Notes: generated by a model from the sequence alone, not told the origin. 36,059 nucleotides of DNA from Solirubrobacterales bacterium (GCA_027451345.1 DAIDJO010000121.1:1-36059); one strand, 5' to 3'. Shown: positions 21,466 through 30,241, counted from the first letter of the stretch. Made by a program: numbers and translations.

Positions 21466-22473
21466 CTACAGCAGACCGAGCTGCGCGGCGGGGGGCTCGA
21501 GCCCGAGGTGCTCATAGGCGCGGCGCGTCGCCGCCCGGCCGCGCGGGGTCCGTTCGATCAGCCCCCGCTGCAGCAGGTAGGGCTCGTACACGTCCTCCAC
21601 CGTGTCCTGCTCCTCGCCGATCGACGCGGCGAGCGTGGAGAGGCCGACGGGGCCCCCGCCGAACTTCTCGCAGATCGTGCGCAGGATCTCTCGATCGAGA
21701 CGGTCCAGACCGGCGTGGTCGACCTCGAGGAGATCGAGCGCGGCGGCGGCGATCGCGGCTGTCACGACCCCGGCGCCGCGCACCTCGGCGAAGTCGCGCA
21801 CACGCTTGAGCAGCCGGTTGGCGACGCGCGGGGTCCCCCGCGAGCGTGACGCGACGGCGAGCGCTCCGCCATCCTCGATCGTGACGCCGAGCAGCCGCGC
21901 CGAGCGGCGCACGATGCGGGCCAGCTCGGACGGGCCGTAGTGGTCGAGGCGGTGCTGGATCCCGAAGCGGTCCCGCAGCGGCGTGCTGAGCAGGCCGGTC
22001 CGCGTGGTGGCCCCGATCAGCGTGAAGGGCGGCAGGTCGATCGTCACCACCCGCGCGCCGGCGCCCTGGCCGACCGTGATCGGCAGGCAGTGGTCCTCCA
22101 TCGCCGGGTAGAAGGTCTCCTCGAGCGCGCGCGGCAGGCGGTGGATCTCATCGACGAAGAACACCGACCGGGGCTCGAGCGCCGTGAGGAAGGCGGCGAC
22201 GTCCCCCTTGCGCTCGAGCGCCGGCCCGGCCGTCTGCACGAAGGGGACGCCGAGCTCGGCGGCGACGATCTGGGCCAGGGAGGTCTTGCCGAGACCCGGG
22301 GGGCCGGCGAGCAGCACGTGGTCGAGCGCCTCCTCGCGGGAGGAGGCCGCGGCGATCGACACGGCGAGCTGGTCCTTCAGGGCCTCCTGGCCGATGAAGT
22401 CCTCGAGCCGACGCGGCCGCAGCGAGCGGTCAACGTCGTCCTCGGGCAGTTGCTCGGCGGTGAGGATGGTCAT
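21466..22473 (-). CDS. ruvB: Holliday junction branch migration ATPase RuvB
   Basis: 335-residue AAA+ motor that drives branch migration with RuvA. Walker A is GPPGLGKTS (57-65), Walker B is [10 protein letters not shown], sensor 1 is [12 protein letters not shown] and the arginine-finger region is [10 protein letters not shown]-terminal winged helix follows ([34 protein letters not shown]). Start ATG 22473 overlaps the ruvA stop (ATGA), which decides against longer upstream starts and indicates coupled translation. Confidence 0.98.
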   Translation of the reverse strand: MTILTAEQLPEDDVDRSLRPRRLEDFIGQEALKDQLAVSIAAASSREEALDHVLLAGPPGLGKTSLAQIVAAELGVPFVQTAGPALERKGDVAAFLTALEPRSVFFVDEIHRLPRALEETFYPAMEDHCLPITVGQGAGARVVTIDLPPFTLIGATTRTGLLSTPLRDRFGIQHRLDHYGPSELARIVRRSARLLGVTIEDGGALAVASRSRGTPRVANRLLKRVRDFAEVRGAGVVTAAIAAAALDLLEVDHAGLDRLDREILRTICEKFGGGPVGLSTLAASIGEEQDTVEDVYEPYLLQRGLIERTPRGRAATRRAYEHLGLEPPAAQLGLL

Positions 22474-23048
22474 CGACGCGCCGCCCGCAGCGCCTCGGAG
22501 ATCAGGTCCTCGGGCGCGTCGCCGCTGCACCCGTCGAGCAGCGAGTCGGCCTCCTGCGGGCTGTACCCGAGGCCGATCAGGCCCTCCCGCGCGATCGCGC
22601 GCGGGTCGTCGCTGCGCATCACGCTGATCACCGGCTCCGGCAGGCTGACGCCGACCTTCTCCCGCAGCTCGACGATGATCCGCTCGGCCGTCCGCTTGCC
22701 GACGCCCTTCACCGCCTGGAAGCGCGCCGTGTCACCGGCGGCGATGGCGGCGAGCAGCTCACGCGCGGGACCGCCGGAGAGCACGTCGAGGGCCACCTTC
22801 GGCCCGACCGACTGCACGCCGAGCAGCAGCAGGAACAGGTCGCGCTCCTCCTCGGTGGCGAACCCGTAGAGCAGCAGCGCGTCCTCACGGGTGACCAGAT
22901 GGGTGTGCAGCAGCACCTGATGCCCGACGGCGGGCACCTGGCGAAGCGTCTCACTCGAGACGGCGAGCCGGTAGCCGACGCCGCCGCAGTCAACGACGAC
23001 ATGGTCGGCCCGGCGCACGGCCACGGCCCCGCTCACGAGCGCGATCAC
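22470..23048 (-). CDS. ruvA: Holliday junction DNA-binding protein RuvA
   Basis: 192 residues. It binds four-way junctions as a tetramer and loads RuvB. An OB-fold N-terminus ([28 protein letters not shown]) precedes two helix-hairpin-helix motifs, [15 protein letters not shown] and [19 protein letters not shown]. The C-terminal domain that contacts RuvB ends ALRAARR. GTG 23048 overlaps the ruvC stop (GTGA), with GGAGGCGGG as ribosome binding site. It is the middle gene of ruvC-ruvA-ruvB. Confidence 0.97.
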   Translation of the reverse strand: MIALVSGAVAVRRADHVVVDCGGVGYRLAVSSETLRQVPAVGHQVLLHTHLVTREDALLLYGFATEEERDLFLLLLGVQSVGPKVALDVLSGGPARELLAAIAAGDTARFQAVKGVGKRTAERIIVELREKVGVSLPEPVISVMRSDDPRAIAREGLIGLGYSPQEADSLLDGCSGDAPEDLISEALRAARR

Positions 23049-23545
23049 CGGCCCGCCTCCGCGATCGCGCCGGCCAGCGGCGCCCGGTTGAGCTCGCAGA
23101 GCGCGACGGCCAGCGCGTCGGCGGCGTGATCGGGGGTGGGCGGGGCGGCGAGCCCGAGCAGCCGCGCGACCATCCGCGCGACCTGCTGCTTGTCCGCCCG
23201 GCCGCTGCCGCAGACCGCGCCCTTCACCTGCTGGGGCGTGAAGGCATGCACCGGGATCCCGCTCTGCCCGGCGGCGAGCAGCACCACCCCGCGCGCCTGG
23301 CCCACGGCCATCGCGCTGACGACGTTGGCGCCGAAATAGAGATCCTCGACGGCGACCGCCTCGACCTCGTGGCGGCGGATGAGCTCGCCGACGTCGGCGT
23401 GGATCTCGGCCAGCCGCGCCTCCGGCGCCGCCGAGGCCGGGGTGTCGATCACGCCGTACTCGAGCGCCCGCAGACGCGAGCCGAGACCCGCGACGATGCC
23501 GTACCCGGTGTTCGCGATGCCGGGATCGATGCCGAGGACGATCAT
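23045..23545 (-). CDS. ruvC: Holliday junction resolvase RuvC
   Basis: 166-residue RNase H-fold endonuclease that cuts Holliday junctions. Acidic residues: D7 (VLGIDPGIANTGYG), E67 (AVEDLYFG) and D143 in PDHAADALAVAL. The third ligand position is His140, as in Thermus RuvC, rather than the Asp of E. coli. FTPQQVKGAVCGSGRADKQQV is the usual DNA-contact segment. It is the first gene of the ruvCAB operon. In many bacteria yebC lies directly upstream; here the DUF427 and FKBP genes intervene. Confidence 0.97.
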   Translation of the reverse strand: MIVLGIDPGIANTGYGIVAGLGSRLRALEYGVIDTPASAAPEARLAEIHADVGELIRRHEVEAVAVEDLYFGANVVSAMAVGQARGVVLLAAGQSGIPVHAFTPQQVKGAVCGSGRADKQQVARMVARLLGLAAPPTPDHAADALAVALCELNRAPLAGAIAEAGR

Positions 23546-23598
23546 GTGTTCGCCTATTCAACCCGGGCGGTCGGACACCTCCCGCCGGGCGCCACGGA

Positions 23599-23617
23599 CC
23601 GGCCGGGAAACGGCCGG
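23599..23617. repeat. Perfect 7-bp inverted repeat in ruvC/DUF427 spacer
   Basis: CCGGCCG (23599-23605), loop GGAAA... ending at 23610, CGGCCGG (23611-23617). It lies in the divergent promoter region about 10 bp before the TAACGT hexamer, so it is more likely regulatory than a terminator. Confidence 0.45.
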
Positions 23618-23625
23618 CCGAGCTC

Positions 23626-23631
23626 TAACGT
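23626..23631 (+). promoter_or_regulatory. Putative -10 of the DUF427 gene (TAACGT)
   Basis: TAACGT lies 40 bp before ATG 23672, which has its own AAGGAGA ribosome binding site, so this mRNA would carry a leader. The -35 is not evident. Confidence 0.35.
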
Positions 23632-23671
23632 TGAGGGGACCGACCGAGCGCGAACCAAGGAGACAGCACCG

Positions 23672-24061
23672 ATGAGCGTTTCGCAGGAACCCCGCCTTCC
23701 GGGGCCGGACCACCCGATCACCGTCGAGCCGTTCCACGGCCGGGTGAGGGTCGGCTTCGCCGGGCACACGGTCGCCGAGACGAGCCGCGCGCTCGAGCTG
23801 CGCGAAGCGTCGTATCCACCGGTGTACTACGTCCCCCTCGCCGACGTGGACCACGCCGCGCTGCGGCCGAGCGAGACGACGACCCGCTGTCCGTACAAGG
23901 GCCAGGCCTCGTACTACGACGTGATCGACCCGCACACGCTGCAGGCCGTCAACGACGCCGTCTGGCACTACCGCGACCCGTACCCATCGGTGCGCGAGAT
24001 CGCCGAGTACGTGGCGTTCTACCCCGACCGGGTCGAGCTCGAGGTCACCCCGGCGAGCTGA
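23672..24061 (+). CDS. DUF427 family protein
   Basis: 129 residues matching the DUF427 (PF04248) fold: ITVEPFHGRVRVGFAGHTVAETSRALELRE, then YPPVYYVPLADVDHAAL, TTRCPYKGQASYYDV and the end VREIAEYVAFYPDRVEL. Family members are small beta-rich proteins, common in actinobacteria; function is unknown. The conserved CPYKG and YPDRVE segments are present. ATG 23672 has a good ribosome binding site (AAGGAGA, 8 nt spacing). It is the only plus-strand gene in the yebC-to-relA block, divergent from ruvC and convergent with the FKBP gene, so it looks like an insertion into an otherwise co-directional block. Confidence 0.85.
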   Translation: MSVSQEPRLPGPDHPITVEPFHGRVRVGFAGHTVAETSRALELREASYPPVYYVPLADVDHAALRPSETTTRCPYKGQASYYDVIDPHTLQAVNDAVWHYRDPYPSVREIAEYVAFYPDRVELEVTPAS

Positions 24062-24072
24062 ACGCACCCGGG

Positions 24073-24101
24073 CCGGCCGGCTCCAGCGGGAGCCCGGCCG
24101 G
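24073..24101. terminator. First of two hairpins between convergent genes
   Basis: Arms CCGGCCGGCTCC (24073-24084) and GGGAGCCCGGCCGG (24088-24101) pair with one bulge, just after the DUF427 stop. Probably a terminator for the plus strand. Confidence 0.5.
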
Positions 24102-24108
24102 GGTTACC

Positions 24109-24133
24109 GCGGCTGCCCAAGCGGGGCAGCCGC
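24109..24133. terminator. Second hairpin between convergent genes
   Basis: GCGGCTGCCC (24109-24118) and GGGCAGCCGC (24124-24133) form a perfect 10-bp stem with loop AAGCG, 13 bp from the FKBP stop codon. Being symmetrical it can act in both directions; no long T tract. Confidence 0.6.
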
Positions 24134-24145
24134 CGTATCAGCACA

Positions 24146-24730
24146 CTATTTCGTGACCTTGATCAGGTCGACGACGAACACGAGCGTCGAGTTCGGCGGG
24201 ATCGTCGAACCGCTTCCCGACGCGCCGTACGCGAGCGCGGGCGGGATGATCAGCTCGCGGCGCCCGCCGACCTTCATGCCGGCGACGCCCTCGTCCCAGC
24301 CATTGATCACCTGGCCGGCGCCGAGCTTGAAGCTGAACGTCTTGCCGGGCGTGTCGCGCCACGACGCGTCGAAGATCTTGCCGTTCTTGTACAGCTCGCC
24401 GACGTAGTTGACGTAGACGGTGTCGCCGGCGACGGCGGTCGCGCCGGTGCCCGTGATCAGGTTGATCGTCTTCAGCTTCGTCGGCGCGGGGCCGCTCGGC
24501 CGCTTGATCGTCGGCTCCTTGGCGAGCGGACCGCTCGTCGGCGTCGGGACCGCTGCGGGGGTGGTCGTGGAACTCGTGGTGGGAACCGTGGTGGCGGTGA
24601 TCGTCGTGTTGGTGGGGCCGCCGCCCGGGGCGAGCACGACGCCGCCCGCCCGGCTGCTGCCGCCGCACGCGGCCAGGCCGAGGGCCGTCGCCGCCGCCGC
24701 GACGGCCGTGATCGAAGCTTTCAGTGTCAT
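24146..24730 (-). CDS. FKBP-type peptidyl-prolyl isomerase lipoprotein
   Basis: 194 residues. A lipoprotein signal peptide with lipobox LAAC (Cys22) is followed by a Thr/Pro-rich linker (about 30-80) and an FKBP domain: GDTVYVNYVGELYKNGKIFDAS, GAGQVINGWDEGVAGMKVGGRRELIIPPALAYG, STLVFVVDLIKV. It should isomerise X-Pro bonds of exported proteins at the outer face of the cytoplasmic membrane. ATG 24730 begins the signal peptide and has TACCCT 9 nt upstream (leaderless). It lies 43 bp after yebC on the same strand. Its export role fits loosely with the nearby secDF. Confidence 0.93.
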   Translation of the reverse strand: MTLKASITAVAAAATALGLAACGGSSRAGGVVLAPGGGPTNTTITATTVPTTSSTTTPAAVPTPTSGPLAKEPTIKRPSGPAPTKLKTINLITGTGATAVAGDTVYVNYVGELYKNGKIFDASWRDTPGKTFSFKLGAGQVINGWDEGVAGMKVGGRRELIIPPALAYGASGSGSTIPPNSTLVFVVDLIKVTK

Positions 24731-24739
24731 CGCGGTGCG

Positions 24740-24745
24740 AGGGTA
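24740..24745 (-). promoter_or_regulatory. Leaderless -10 element of the FKBP gene (TACCCT)
   Basis: TACCCT on the minus strand ends 9 nt before ATG 24730; no ribosome binding site. The same hexamer precedes the gene at 430. Confidence 0.45.
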
Positions 24746-24773
24746 GCGGGAGTCGAGGGGCGGCGCGGCGCCG

Positions 24774-25523
24774 TCAGCCGGCGATCCGCTCGAGAACCTC
24801 GACGTCAACGTCGTAATTGGCGTGCACCGCACCGACGTCGTCTGAGTCCTCGAGGGCATCGATGAGTTTCATAAGTTTCGCCGCGTCCTCCTCGGAGAGC
24901 GGGACGCGGGACTTCGGGCGCTGGGTGACGTCGGCGCTCTCGATCTCGATCCCGGCGCCGACGAGCGCGTCGCGCACGCCGGAGAGCTCACCGGGCTCGG
25001 TGATGATCTCGTACACGTCGTCGTCGAGCACGATGTCCTGCGCACCGGCGTCGATGGCGACGATCAGGTCGTCCTCGCCGTAGCGCTCGCCGTCCACGAC
25101 GATCACCCCCTGCTTGTCGAACAGGTAGGCGACCGACCCGGGCTCGCCGAGGGAGCCGCCGTGCTTGCCGACGATGTGGCGCACGTCCGCGGCGGTGCGG
25201 TTGCGGTTGTCGGTGAGCGCCTCGATCAGCATCGCGACGCCGCCCGGCCCATAGCCCTCGTAGAGGACGGTGTCGTAGTTCTCGGCGTCCGCCCCCGCGC
25301 CGGTCCCCTTCTGGATGGCGCGCTCGATGTTGTCCTTCGGCATCGAGGCATCCCGGGCCTTCTGGATGGCCAGCGCGAGTGCGGGATTGCCGTCCGGGTC
25401 CCCCCCGCCCTCCTTCGCCGCGACCGTGATCGCACGCGCGAGCTTGGTGAAGTGCTGGCCGCGACGAGCGTCGACGACGGCCTTCTTGTGCTTGATCGAT
25501 GCCCATTTGGAATGCCCTGACAT
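24774..25523 (-). CDS. yebC: YebC/PmpR family protein
   Basis: 249 residues, full length for the YebC/TACO1 family. N-terminal signature SGHSKWASIKHKKAVVDARRG, then GGGDPDGNPALALAIQKARDASMPKDNIERAI, YDTVLYEGYGPGGVAMLIEALTDNRNRTAADVRH and GSLGEPGSVAYLFDKQG. These proteins are described as transcription regulators and, for some members, as factors relieving ribosome stalling; which applies here cannot be read from sequence. ATG 25523 is leaderless (TAGACT 8 nt upstream), divergent from the phosphomannomutase gene across a 48-bp spacer. Confidence 0.96.
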   Translation of the reverse strand: MSGHSKWASIKHKKAVVDARRGQHFTKLARAITVAAKEGGGDPDGNPALALAIQKARDASMPKDNIERAIQKGTGAGADAENYDTVLYEGYGPGGVAMLIEALTDNRNRTAADVRHIVGKHGGSLGEPGSVAYLFDKQGVIVVDGERYGEDDLIVAIDAGAQDIVLDDDVYEIITEPGELSGVRDALVGAGIEIESADVTQRPKSRVPLSEEDAAKLMKLIDALEDSDDVGAVHANYDVDVEVLERIAG

Positions 25524-25531
25524 GGGTACCC

Positions 25532-25563
25532 AGTCTAAGACGTCCCGACCGGGCGGGTAGGAT
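25532..25563. promoter_or_regulatory. Divergent pair of leaderless promoters
   Basis: In the 48-bp spacer, TAGACT on the minus strand (25537-25532) is 8 nt from the yebC ATG. TAGGAT on the plus strand (25558-25563) is 8 nt from the phosphomannomutase ATG. Each promoter's upstream half must overlap the other, so the two probably exclude each other. Confidence 0.6.
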
Positions 25564-25571
25564 CAGCGCCG

Positions 25572-26936
25572 ATGACCAATCCAGAGATCTTCAAGGCCTA
25601 TGACATCCGCGGCATCCACGGCCGCGACCTCGACGCCACCGGCGCGCGAGAGATCGGACGCGCCTTCGCCCGGGTGATCGCCCAGCTCGAGGGCAGGCCG
25701 GTGGGCGAGCTCCGCCTCGGGCTCGGGCGCGACATGCGGCTCACCGCGCCGGAGATGGCCGCCGCCTACGCGGACGGAATGTCCGCCGAGGGCGCCCATG
25801 TGCTCGACGCCGGGCAGGTGGGGACCGAGATGCTCTATTTCCTCGTCGGATCCCGGGACCTCGACGGCGGCCTCATGTGCACCGCCTCGCACAACCCGAA
25901 GGCCTACACCGGCGCGAAGCTCGTCCGGCGCGGCGCCATCGCCCTCTCCGGCGACGAGGGCATCGGGGACGTCAGGGCCCTGGTCGCCGACGGCATGGGC
26001 GATGCCCCCGGCGGCGGCAGCGTGGAGTCGGTCGAGATCTACGACGAGTTCCACCGCCACGTCATGGGGTTCATCGACCCCGCGACCGTGCGCCCGCTGA
26101 AGGTCGTCGTCGACGGCGGCAACGGCATGGCCGGCCCGATGGTCGGGCCCCTGCTCGAACGGCTCGGCCTCGACCTCGTCACCGCCTACTGGACGCCGAA
26201 CGGAGCGTTTCCCGACCACGAGCCCAACCCGCTGCTGCCGGAGAACCGCGAGTTCATCATGGCCGAGGTCCGGCGTCAGGGCGCCGACCTGGGGATCGCA
26301 TGGGACGGCGACGCGGACCGCTGCTTCTTCATCGACGACACCGGCTCGTTCGTCGACGGTGACTTCCTCACCGCGATTCTCGCCAGCTCGATGCTGCGCA
26401 AGCAGCCGGGCGCCACGATCCTCTACGACATCCGGGCCAGCCGCGCCGTCCCCGACACCGTGACGGCCGCCGGTGGCACGGCGCTCGTCAACCGCGTCGG
26501 GCACGCGTTCTTCAAGTCGCGGATGCGCTCGGAGGGCGGGATCTTCGGCGGCGAGGTGTCGGGGCACTATTACTTCCGCGACTTCTACTGCGCCGACTCG
26601 GGCACGATCCCGGCGCTGCTCATCCTCGAGGAGCTCTCCCAGCGGGGCGCCCGGCTCTCGGAGCTGCTCGCACCGATGCGCAGCCGCTACTTCATCTCGG
26701 GCGAGATCAACTCCGAGGTCGCCGACTGGCCGGCGAAGATGGATGAGCTCGCGGCCCGCTACGCCGACGCGGAACAGCAGCGGCTCGATGGCATCTCGAT
26801 CGACTACCCGGACTGGCACTTCAACGTCCGCGCCTCGAACACCGAGCCGCTCCTGCGCCTGTGCCTGGAGTCCCTCGTCTCGGAGGCCGACATGGCGGCC
26901 AAGCGTGACGAGGTCCTGGCCCTGATCCGCGAGTGA
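25572..26936 (+). CDS. Phosphomannomutase/phosphoglucomutase
   Basis: 454 residues, four-domain alpha-D-phosphohexomutase interconverting hexose 6- and 1-phosphates for GDP-mannose or other sugar-nucleotide synthesis. N-terminal FKAYDIRG; phosphoserine loop MCTASHNPK (Ser106); metal site WDGDADR (Asp245, 247, 249); sugar loop GGEVSGHYYFRD (Glu328-His332); C-terminal phosphate loop RASNTEPLLRL. All catalytic parts are intact. Mannose versus glucose preference cannot be settled, although GEVSGH with YYFRD is typical of the bacterial ManB/CpsG group. The start is fixed by the leaderless -10 at 25558. The stop overlaps the start of the next gene (GTGA). Confidence 0.95.
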   Translation: MTNPEIFKAYDIRGIHGRDLDATGAREIGRAFARVIAQLEGRPVGELRLGLGRDMRLTAPEMAAAYADGMSAEGAHVLDAGQVGTEMLYFLVGSRDLDGGLMCTASHNPKAYTGAKLVRRGAIALSGDEGIGDVRALVADGMGDAPGGGSVESVEIYDEFHRHVMGFIDPATVRPLKVVVDGGNGMAGPMVGPLLERLGLDLVTAYWTPNGAFPDHEPNPLLPENREFIMAEVRRQGADLGIAWDGDADRCFFIDDTGSFVDGDFLTAILASSMLRKQPGATILYDIRASRAVPDTVTAAGGTALVNRVGHAFFKSRMRSEGGIFGGEVSGHYYFRDFYCADSGTIPALLILEELSQRGARLSELLAPMRSRYFISGEINSEVADWPAKMDELAARYADAEQQRLDGISIDYPDWHFNVRASNTEPLLRLCLESLVSEADMAAKRDEVLALIRE

Positions 26937-27931
26937 GCGTCGGCACGCTCACCGAGCCGCTCGCGCCCGGCGTCCACCGCATCGCGGTGCCGACCCCGTT
27001 CGCCGTCGGCGAGGTGAACTGCTACCTGCTCACCGGGGACCCGCTCACGCTGATCGACACGGGCCCGAACTCCGGCACCGGCCTCGACCACCTCGAGCGT
27101 GCGCTCGCCGAGCACGGACGGCGCGTCGAGGACCTCGAGCTGGTCGTCCTCACCCACCAGCACATGGACCATGAGGGGTTGCTCGAGATCCTCGAGCGCC
27201 GGTCCGGGGCGGAGGTCGCGGCCCTCGCGGCCCTCGCACCGTGGCTCGCCGACTACCGGGCCAGCGCACGGGCGGACGACGCCTACGCCCAGGCGGTCAT
27301 GCGCCGGAACGGCATCCCGCAGGACATCAACACGCTCCTGGGGGTCCTGAGCGCGGGGTTGCACAGCTACGGCTCGGCCGGGACGGTCACTCGGCCGCTC
27401 GAGGACGGCGACCGCATCACGATGGGCGGGCGCGAGTACAGCGTCCACCACCGGCCCGGCCACAGCCCCTCCGACATCGTGCTGTTCGACGCCGACCGGG
27501 GCCTGCTGTTCGGCGGCGACCATCTGCTGGGCCACATCTCCTCCAACGCCCTCGTCAGCCGTCCGCTCGACGGCCGACTCGAGGGACCCCGGCCGACTCC
27601 GCTGATCGATTACGGGCGCTCGCTGCGCGCCACCGCGCAGATGTCGGCTCGGCTCGTGGCCACCGGCCACGGCGAGGCGATCAGCGATCCGGCGACCCTG
27701 GTCGACACGCGCCTGCGCGACCAGGAGCGGCGCGCCCGCAAGATCCTGTCGCTGATCACCGAGCAGCCGCGCACGGCGCACGAGGTCGCCCAGCAGATGT
27801 GGGGCGAGATCGCCATCAAGCAGGCGTACCTGACGCTGTCGGAGGTGCTCGGCCACCTCGACCTCCTGCTCGCCGCCGGGACGGCGGGCGAGATCGAGGC
27901 CGACGGGGTCACCCGCTTCCTCGCCGTCTGA
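26933..27931 (+). CDS. MBL-fold metallohydrolase with C-terminal winged helix (LACTB2-like)
   Basis: 332 residues. The metallo-beta-lactamase fold has LTLIDTGPNSG, the dinuclear metal site LTHQHMDHEGL (75-80), HHRPGHSPSDIVL, LLFGGDHLLG and VATGHGEAI. It is followed by a helical, winged-helix-like C-terminus (ITEQPRTAHEVAQQMWG ... LTLSEVLGHLDLLLAAG), as in LACTB2 and related hydrolases/RNases. The substrate is unknown; thioesters, lactones or RNA are all possible in this group. GTG 26933 overlaps the mutase stop (GTGA), so the two genes are translationally coupled although no functional link is known. Confidence 0.88.
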   Translation: MSVGTLTEPLAPGVHRIAVPTPFAVGEVNCYLLTGDPLTLIDTGPNSGTGLDHLERALAEHGRRVEDLELVVLTHQHMDHEGLLEILERRSGAEVAALAALAPWLADYRASARADDAYAQAVMRRNGIPQDINTLLGVLSAGLHSYGSAGTVTRPLEDGDRITMGGREYSVHHRPGHSPSDIVLFDADRGLLFGGDHLLGHISSNALVSRPLDGRLEGPRPTPLIDYGRSLRATAQMSARLVATGHGEAISDPATLVDTRLRDQERRARKILSLITEQPRTAHEVAQQMWGEIAIKQAYLTLSEVLGHLDLLLAAGTAGEIEADGVTRFLAV

Positions 27932-27971
27932 CCGGACACGCCCCGCGGACGCGTGCGCCCGAGCCGCTCGG

Positions 27972-28715
27972 CTAGGACAATCCCGAACCGCCGTTGGCCG
28001 TCGAGGTGCCGGAGCCGCCCGACCCGATCCCGGACTGCCCGCCACCGCCCTGACCGGCCAGGGCGCTCGTTCCCGGCAGCAACGGCGAGACGGTGGCCCT
28101 GCCGCAGGCGGCGATGCCCGGAACGGCGACCTTCATCGTCGCAGTGTCGTTGGGCGCGATGATCTGCAGCGCGCTCGCCGTCGGGCACGTGCCGCCACCC
28201 GTGGCCATGTCGCTGGCCACCATCGGGAAGGACGCCGACTGCCCCGGGTCGAGCGTGAGCACGTTGGCGGGCGTCGGCCCCACGACGTCTCCGGTGGTCC
28301 GCGTCGCGTGGGTCGGCAGCTCGGCGCCGGAGGAGGAGAGGAAGGCGACGCCGGGCCAGCCGTAGGTGTGGCAGGTCGTCGACCCGGTGTTCCTCAGGGC
28401 GAAGCCGAGCACGATCGTCCCGGTGGCGCCGTTTGAGCCGAGATACGTCGGTGTGAGGTCGGCGGCCGTGCACGGGGAGCTGACCGCGCCGGGCGTGGTC
28501 CCGGTCTTGGTCGCGACGGTGTCGGTCTGGGGTCCGGTGTCGGTCGGAGTCTGCGTCCGCGTCGGGACCGTCTCGGTGATCGTGCGGGTCACGGTCGTGA
28601 CCGAGCCGCCGCCCCCGGTTCGATTCGAGGTGTTGTTCGACCCGCCACAGGCGGCGAGACCCGCGGCGCAGAGGACCGCTGCGGCCGCGCAGCGAACGTT
28701 GAGGCGACGCCGCAT
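27972..28715 (-). CDS. DUF4232-type lipoprotein
   Basis: 247 residues. The lipoprotein signal has lipobox LAAC (Cys23). A low-complexity Thr/Gly linker (about 30-78) precedes a beta-rich domain with the DUF4232 pattern: CTAADLTPTYLGSNGATGTIVLGFALRNTGSTTCHTYGWPGVAFL, later SFPMVASDMATGGGTC and VPGIAACG. The C-terminus is a Gly/Ser-rich repeat tail. It is expected to be anchored outside the cytoplasmic membrane; function unknown. Its ATG directly abuts the pdxT stop codon (TAG then ATG, no gap), so it is the third gene of the PLP-synthase operon with no separate promoter visible. Confidence 0.85.
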   Translation of the reverse strand: MRRRLNVRCAAAAVLCAAGLAACGGSNNTSNRTGGGGSVTTVTRTITETVPTRTQTPTDTGPQTDTVATKTGTTPGAVSSPCTAADLTPTYLGSNGATGTIVLGFALRNTGSTTCHTYGWPGVAFLSSSGAELPTHATRTTGDVVGPTPANVLTLDPGQSASFPMVASDMATGGGTCPTASALQIIAPNDTATMKVAVPGIAACGRATVSPLLPGTSALAGQGGGGQSGIGSGGSGTSTANGGSGLS

Positions 28716-29333
28716 CTAGGTCTCCTTCGCCGTGGGTTCGCCGAATCCTGCCAGCGACAGGAAGAACCGGTGCAGGCGGTCCTCGCCGGTGAGCTCGGGG
28801 TGGAAGGACAGGGCGAGGATCCGGCCCTGTCGGATGGCGACCGGGTGCCCGTCGACCTCGGCGAGCACCGTGACGTCGGGGCCGTGCTCGGCGATCCACG
28901 GGGCGCGGATGAAGATCGCGTGCACGGGCCCGCCGTCGACGCCGTCGACCTCGAAGGACGCCTCGAACGAGTGCAGCTGTCGGCCAAAGGCGTTGCGCTG
29001 CGCGAGGACGTCGAGGATGCCGAGGTGCGCCCGGTCGAGCATGATCATTCCGGCGCAGGTGCCGAGGATCGGCGTCCCCCCGGCGGCGAGACGGCAGAGC
29101 GGCTCCTTCAGTCCCTCCCGTTCGACCCCGAGCGTCATCACCGTCGACTCGCCGCCGGGCAGCACGAGCGCGTCGATCCCCTCGAGGTCGGTGGGAACGC
29201 GCACCTGCCGGGTGCGCGCGCCGAGTCGGCGGAGCACTCGCTCATGCGCCTCGAACCCGCCCTGCAGGGCGAGGATCCCGACGAGTGGGGCCGGGCGGCC
29301 CGTCGCCTGCTCCGCGCCCGTCGCCGGACTCAC
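28716..29333 (-). CDS. pdxT: Pyridoxal 5'-phosphate synthase glutaminase subunit PdxT
   Basis: 205-residue class-I glutamine amidotransferase that supplies ammonia to PdxS. Triad: Cys93 in GTCAGMIML, His178 and Glu180 in [11 protein letters not shown]. Also [24 protein letters not shown] and [11 protein letters not shown], all characteristic. GTG 29333 overlaps the pdxS stop (GTGA), so translation is coupled. An N-terminal extension of about 15 residues precedes the conserved strand. Confidence 0.96.
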   Translation of the reverse strand: MSPATGAEQATGRPAPLVGILALQGGFEAHERVLRRLGARTRQVRVPTDLEGIDALVLPGGESTVMTLGVEREGLKEPLCRLAAGGTPILGTCAGMIMLDRAHLGILDVLAQRNAFGRQLHSFEASFEVDGVDGGPVHAIFIRAPWIAEHGPDVTVLAEVDGHPVAIRQGRILALSFHPELTGEDRLHRFFLSLAGFGEPTAKET

Positions 29334-30235
29334 CAGCCGCGCGGCGAGAGCAGCTGCTCGGTGTCGAGCTTCGAGGTCTCGATGCTCTCCATCGCCGCGC
29401 CGAGGCCCGTCGAGGCCGCCGCCACCCGCGCCGGATCGGCGTAGTGCGTGGTCGCCTCGACGATCGCGCGCGCGCGGCGCTCCGGATCCGAGGACTTGAA
29501 GATGCCCGAGCCCACGAACACGCCCTCGGCGCCGAGCTGCATCACGAGCGACGCGTCAGCGGGCGTCGCGATGCCCCCCGCGCAGAAGAGGACGACCGGC
29601 AGCTTGCCGTCGGCGGCGACCTGGCGCACGAGCGGCAGCGGCGCCTGAAGCTCCTTGGCCGCGGAGGCGAGCTCCTCGGGACCGAGCTGCGTGAGCCAGC
29701 GGATCTCCGAGCGGATCTTGCGCAGGTGCGTGACGGCGTTGACGATGTCCCCCGTGCCCGCCTCGCCCTTCGAGCGGATCATCGCGGCGCCCTCGCCGAT
29801 GCGCCGCAGCGCCTCGCCGAGGTTCGTCGCGCCACACACGAACGGCGCCTTGAAGGCCCACTTGTCGATGTGGTTGACGGTGTCGGCCGGCGTGAGCACC
29901 TCGGACTCGTCGATGTAGTCGACCTCGAGCGCCTCGAGCACCTGGGCCTCGGCGAAGTGGCCGATCCGGGCCTTGGCCATCACCGGGATCGTCACCGCCT
30001 CCTGGATGCCCCGGATCATCTCCGGATCCGACATCCGGGCGACGCCGCCGTCGCGACGGATGTCCGCCGGGACGCGCTCGAGCGCCATCACCGCGGCGGC
30101 CCCCGCCTCCTCGGCGATCTTCGCCTGCTCGGGCGTGACGACGTCCATGATCACGCCGCCCTTCAACATTTCGGCGAGCCCGGCCTTGACGGTGAAGGTG
30201 GACTCGTCGCGTGCGATGTGACCGTTCGTGCTCAT
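29330..30235 (-). CDS. pdxS: Pyridoxal 5'-phosphate synthase subunit PdxS
   Basis: 301 residues. TIM-barrel synthase that makes PLP from ribose 5-phosphate, glyceraldehyde 3-phosphate and ammonia. Catalytic lysines: K88 in VMAKARIGH and K156 in [13 protein letters not shown]; also Asp31 in [11 protein letters not shown] and the phosphate loop [14 protein letters not shown] 30235 is preceded by TACACT at 6 nt (leaderless), which excludes an upstream in-frame start. It is the first gene of pdxS-pdxT-lipoprotein. A PLP-dependent enzyme (thrC-like) lies elsewhere in the window, but there is no direct link. Confidence 0.98.
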   Translation of the reverse strand: MSTNGHIARDESTFTVKAGLAEMLKGGVIMDVVTPEQAKIAEEAGAAAVMALERVPADIRRDGGVARMSDPEMIRGIQEAVTIPVMAKARIGHFAEAQVLEALEVDYIDESEVLTPADTVNHIDKWAFKAPFVCGATNLGEALRRIGEGAAMIRSKGEAGTGDIVNAVTHLRKIRSEIRWLTQLGPEELASAAKELQAPLPLVRQVAADGKLPVVLFCAGGIATPADASLVMQLGAEGVFVGSGIFKSSDPERRARAIVEATTHYADPARVAAASTGLGAAMESIETSKLDTEQLLSPRGW

Positions 30236-30241
30236 GCAGCG

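Noticed and set aside
23599-23617. Inverted repeat before the DUF427 gene as a terminator
   Set aside because: It lies in a divergent promoter region with no gene ending into it, so a terminator role is unlikely; kept only as an inverted repeat.
24730-24828. Upstream start for the FKBP lipoprotein (long frame to 24859)
   Set aside because: It would bury the lipoprotein signal peptide in the middle and overlap yebC; ATG 24730 begins the signal peptide.
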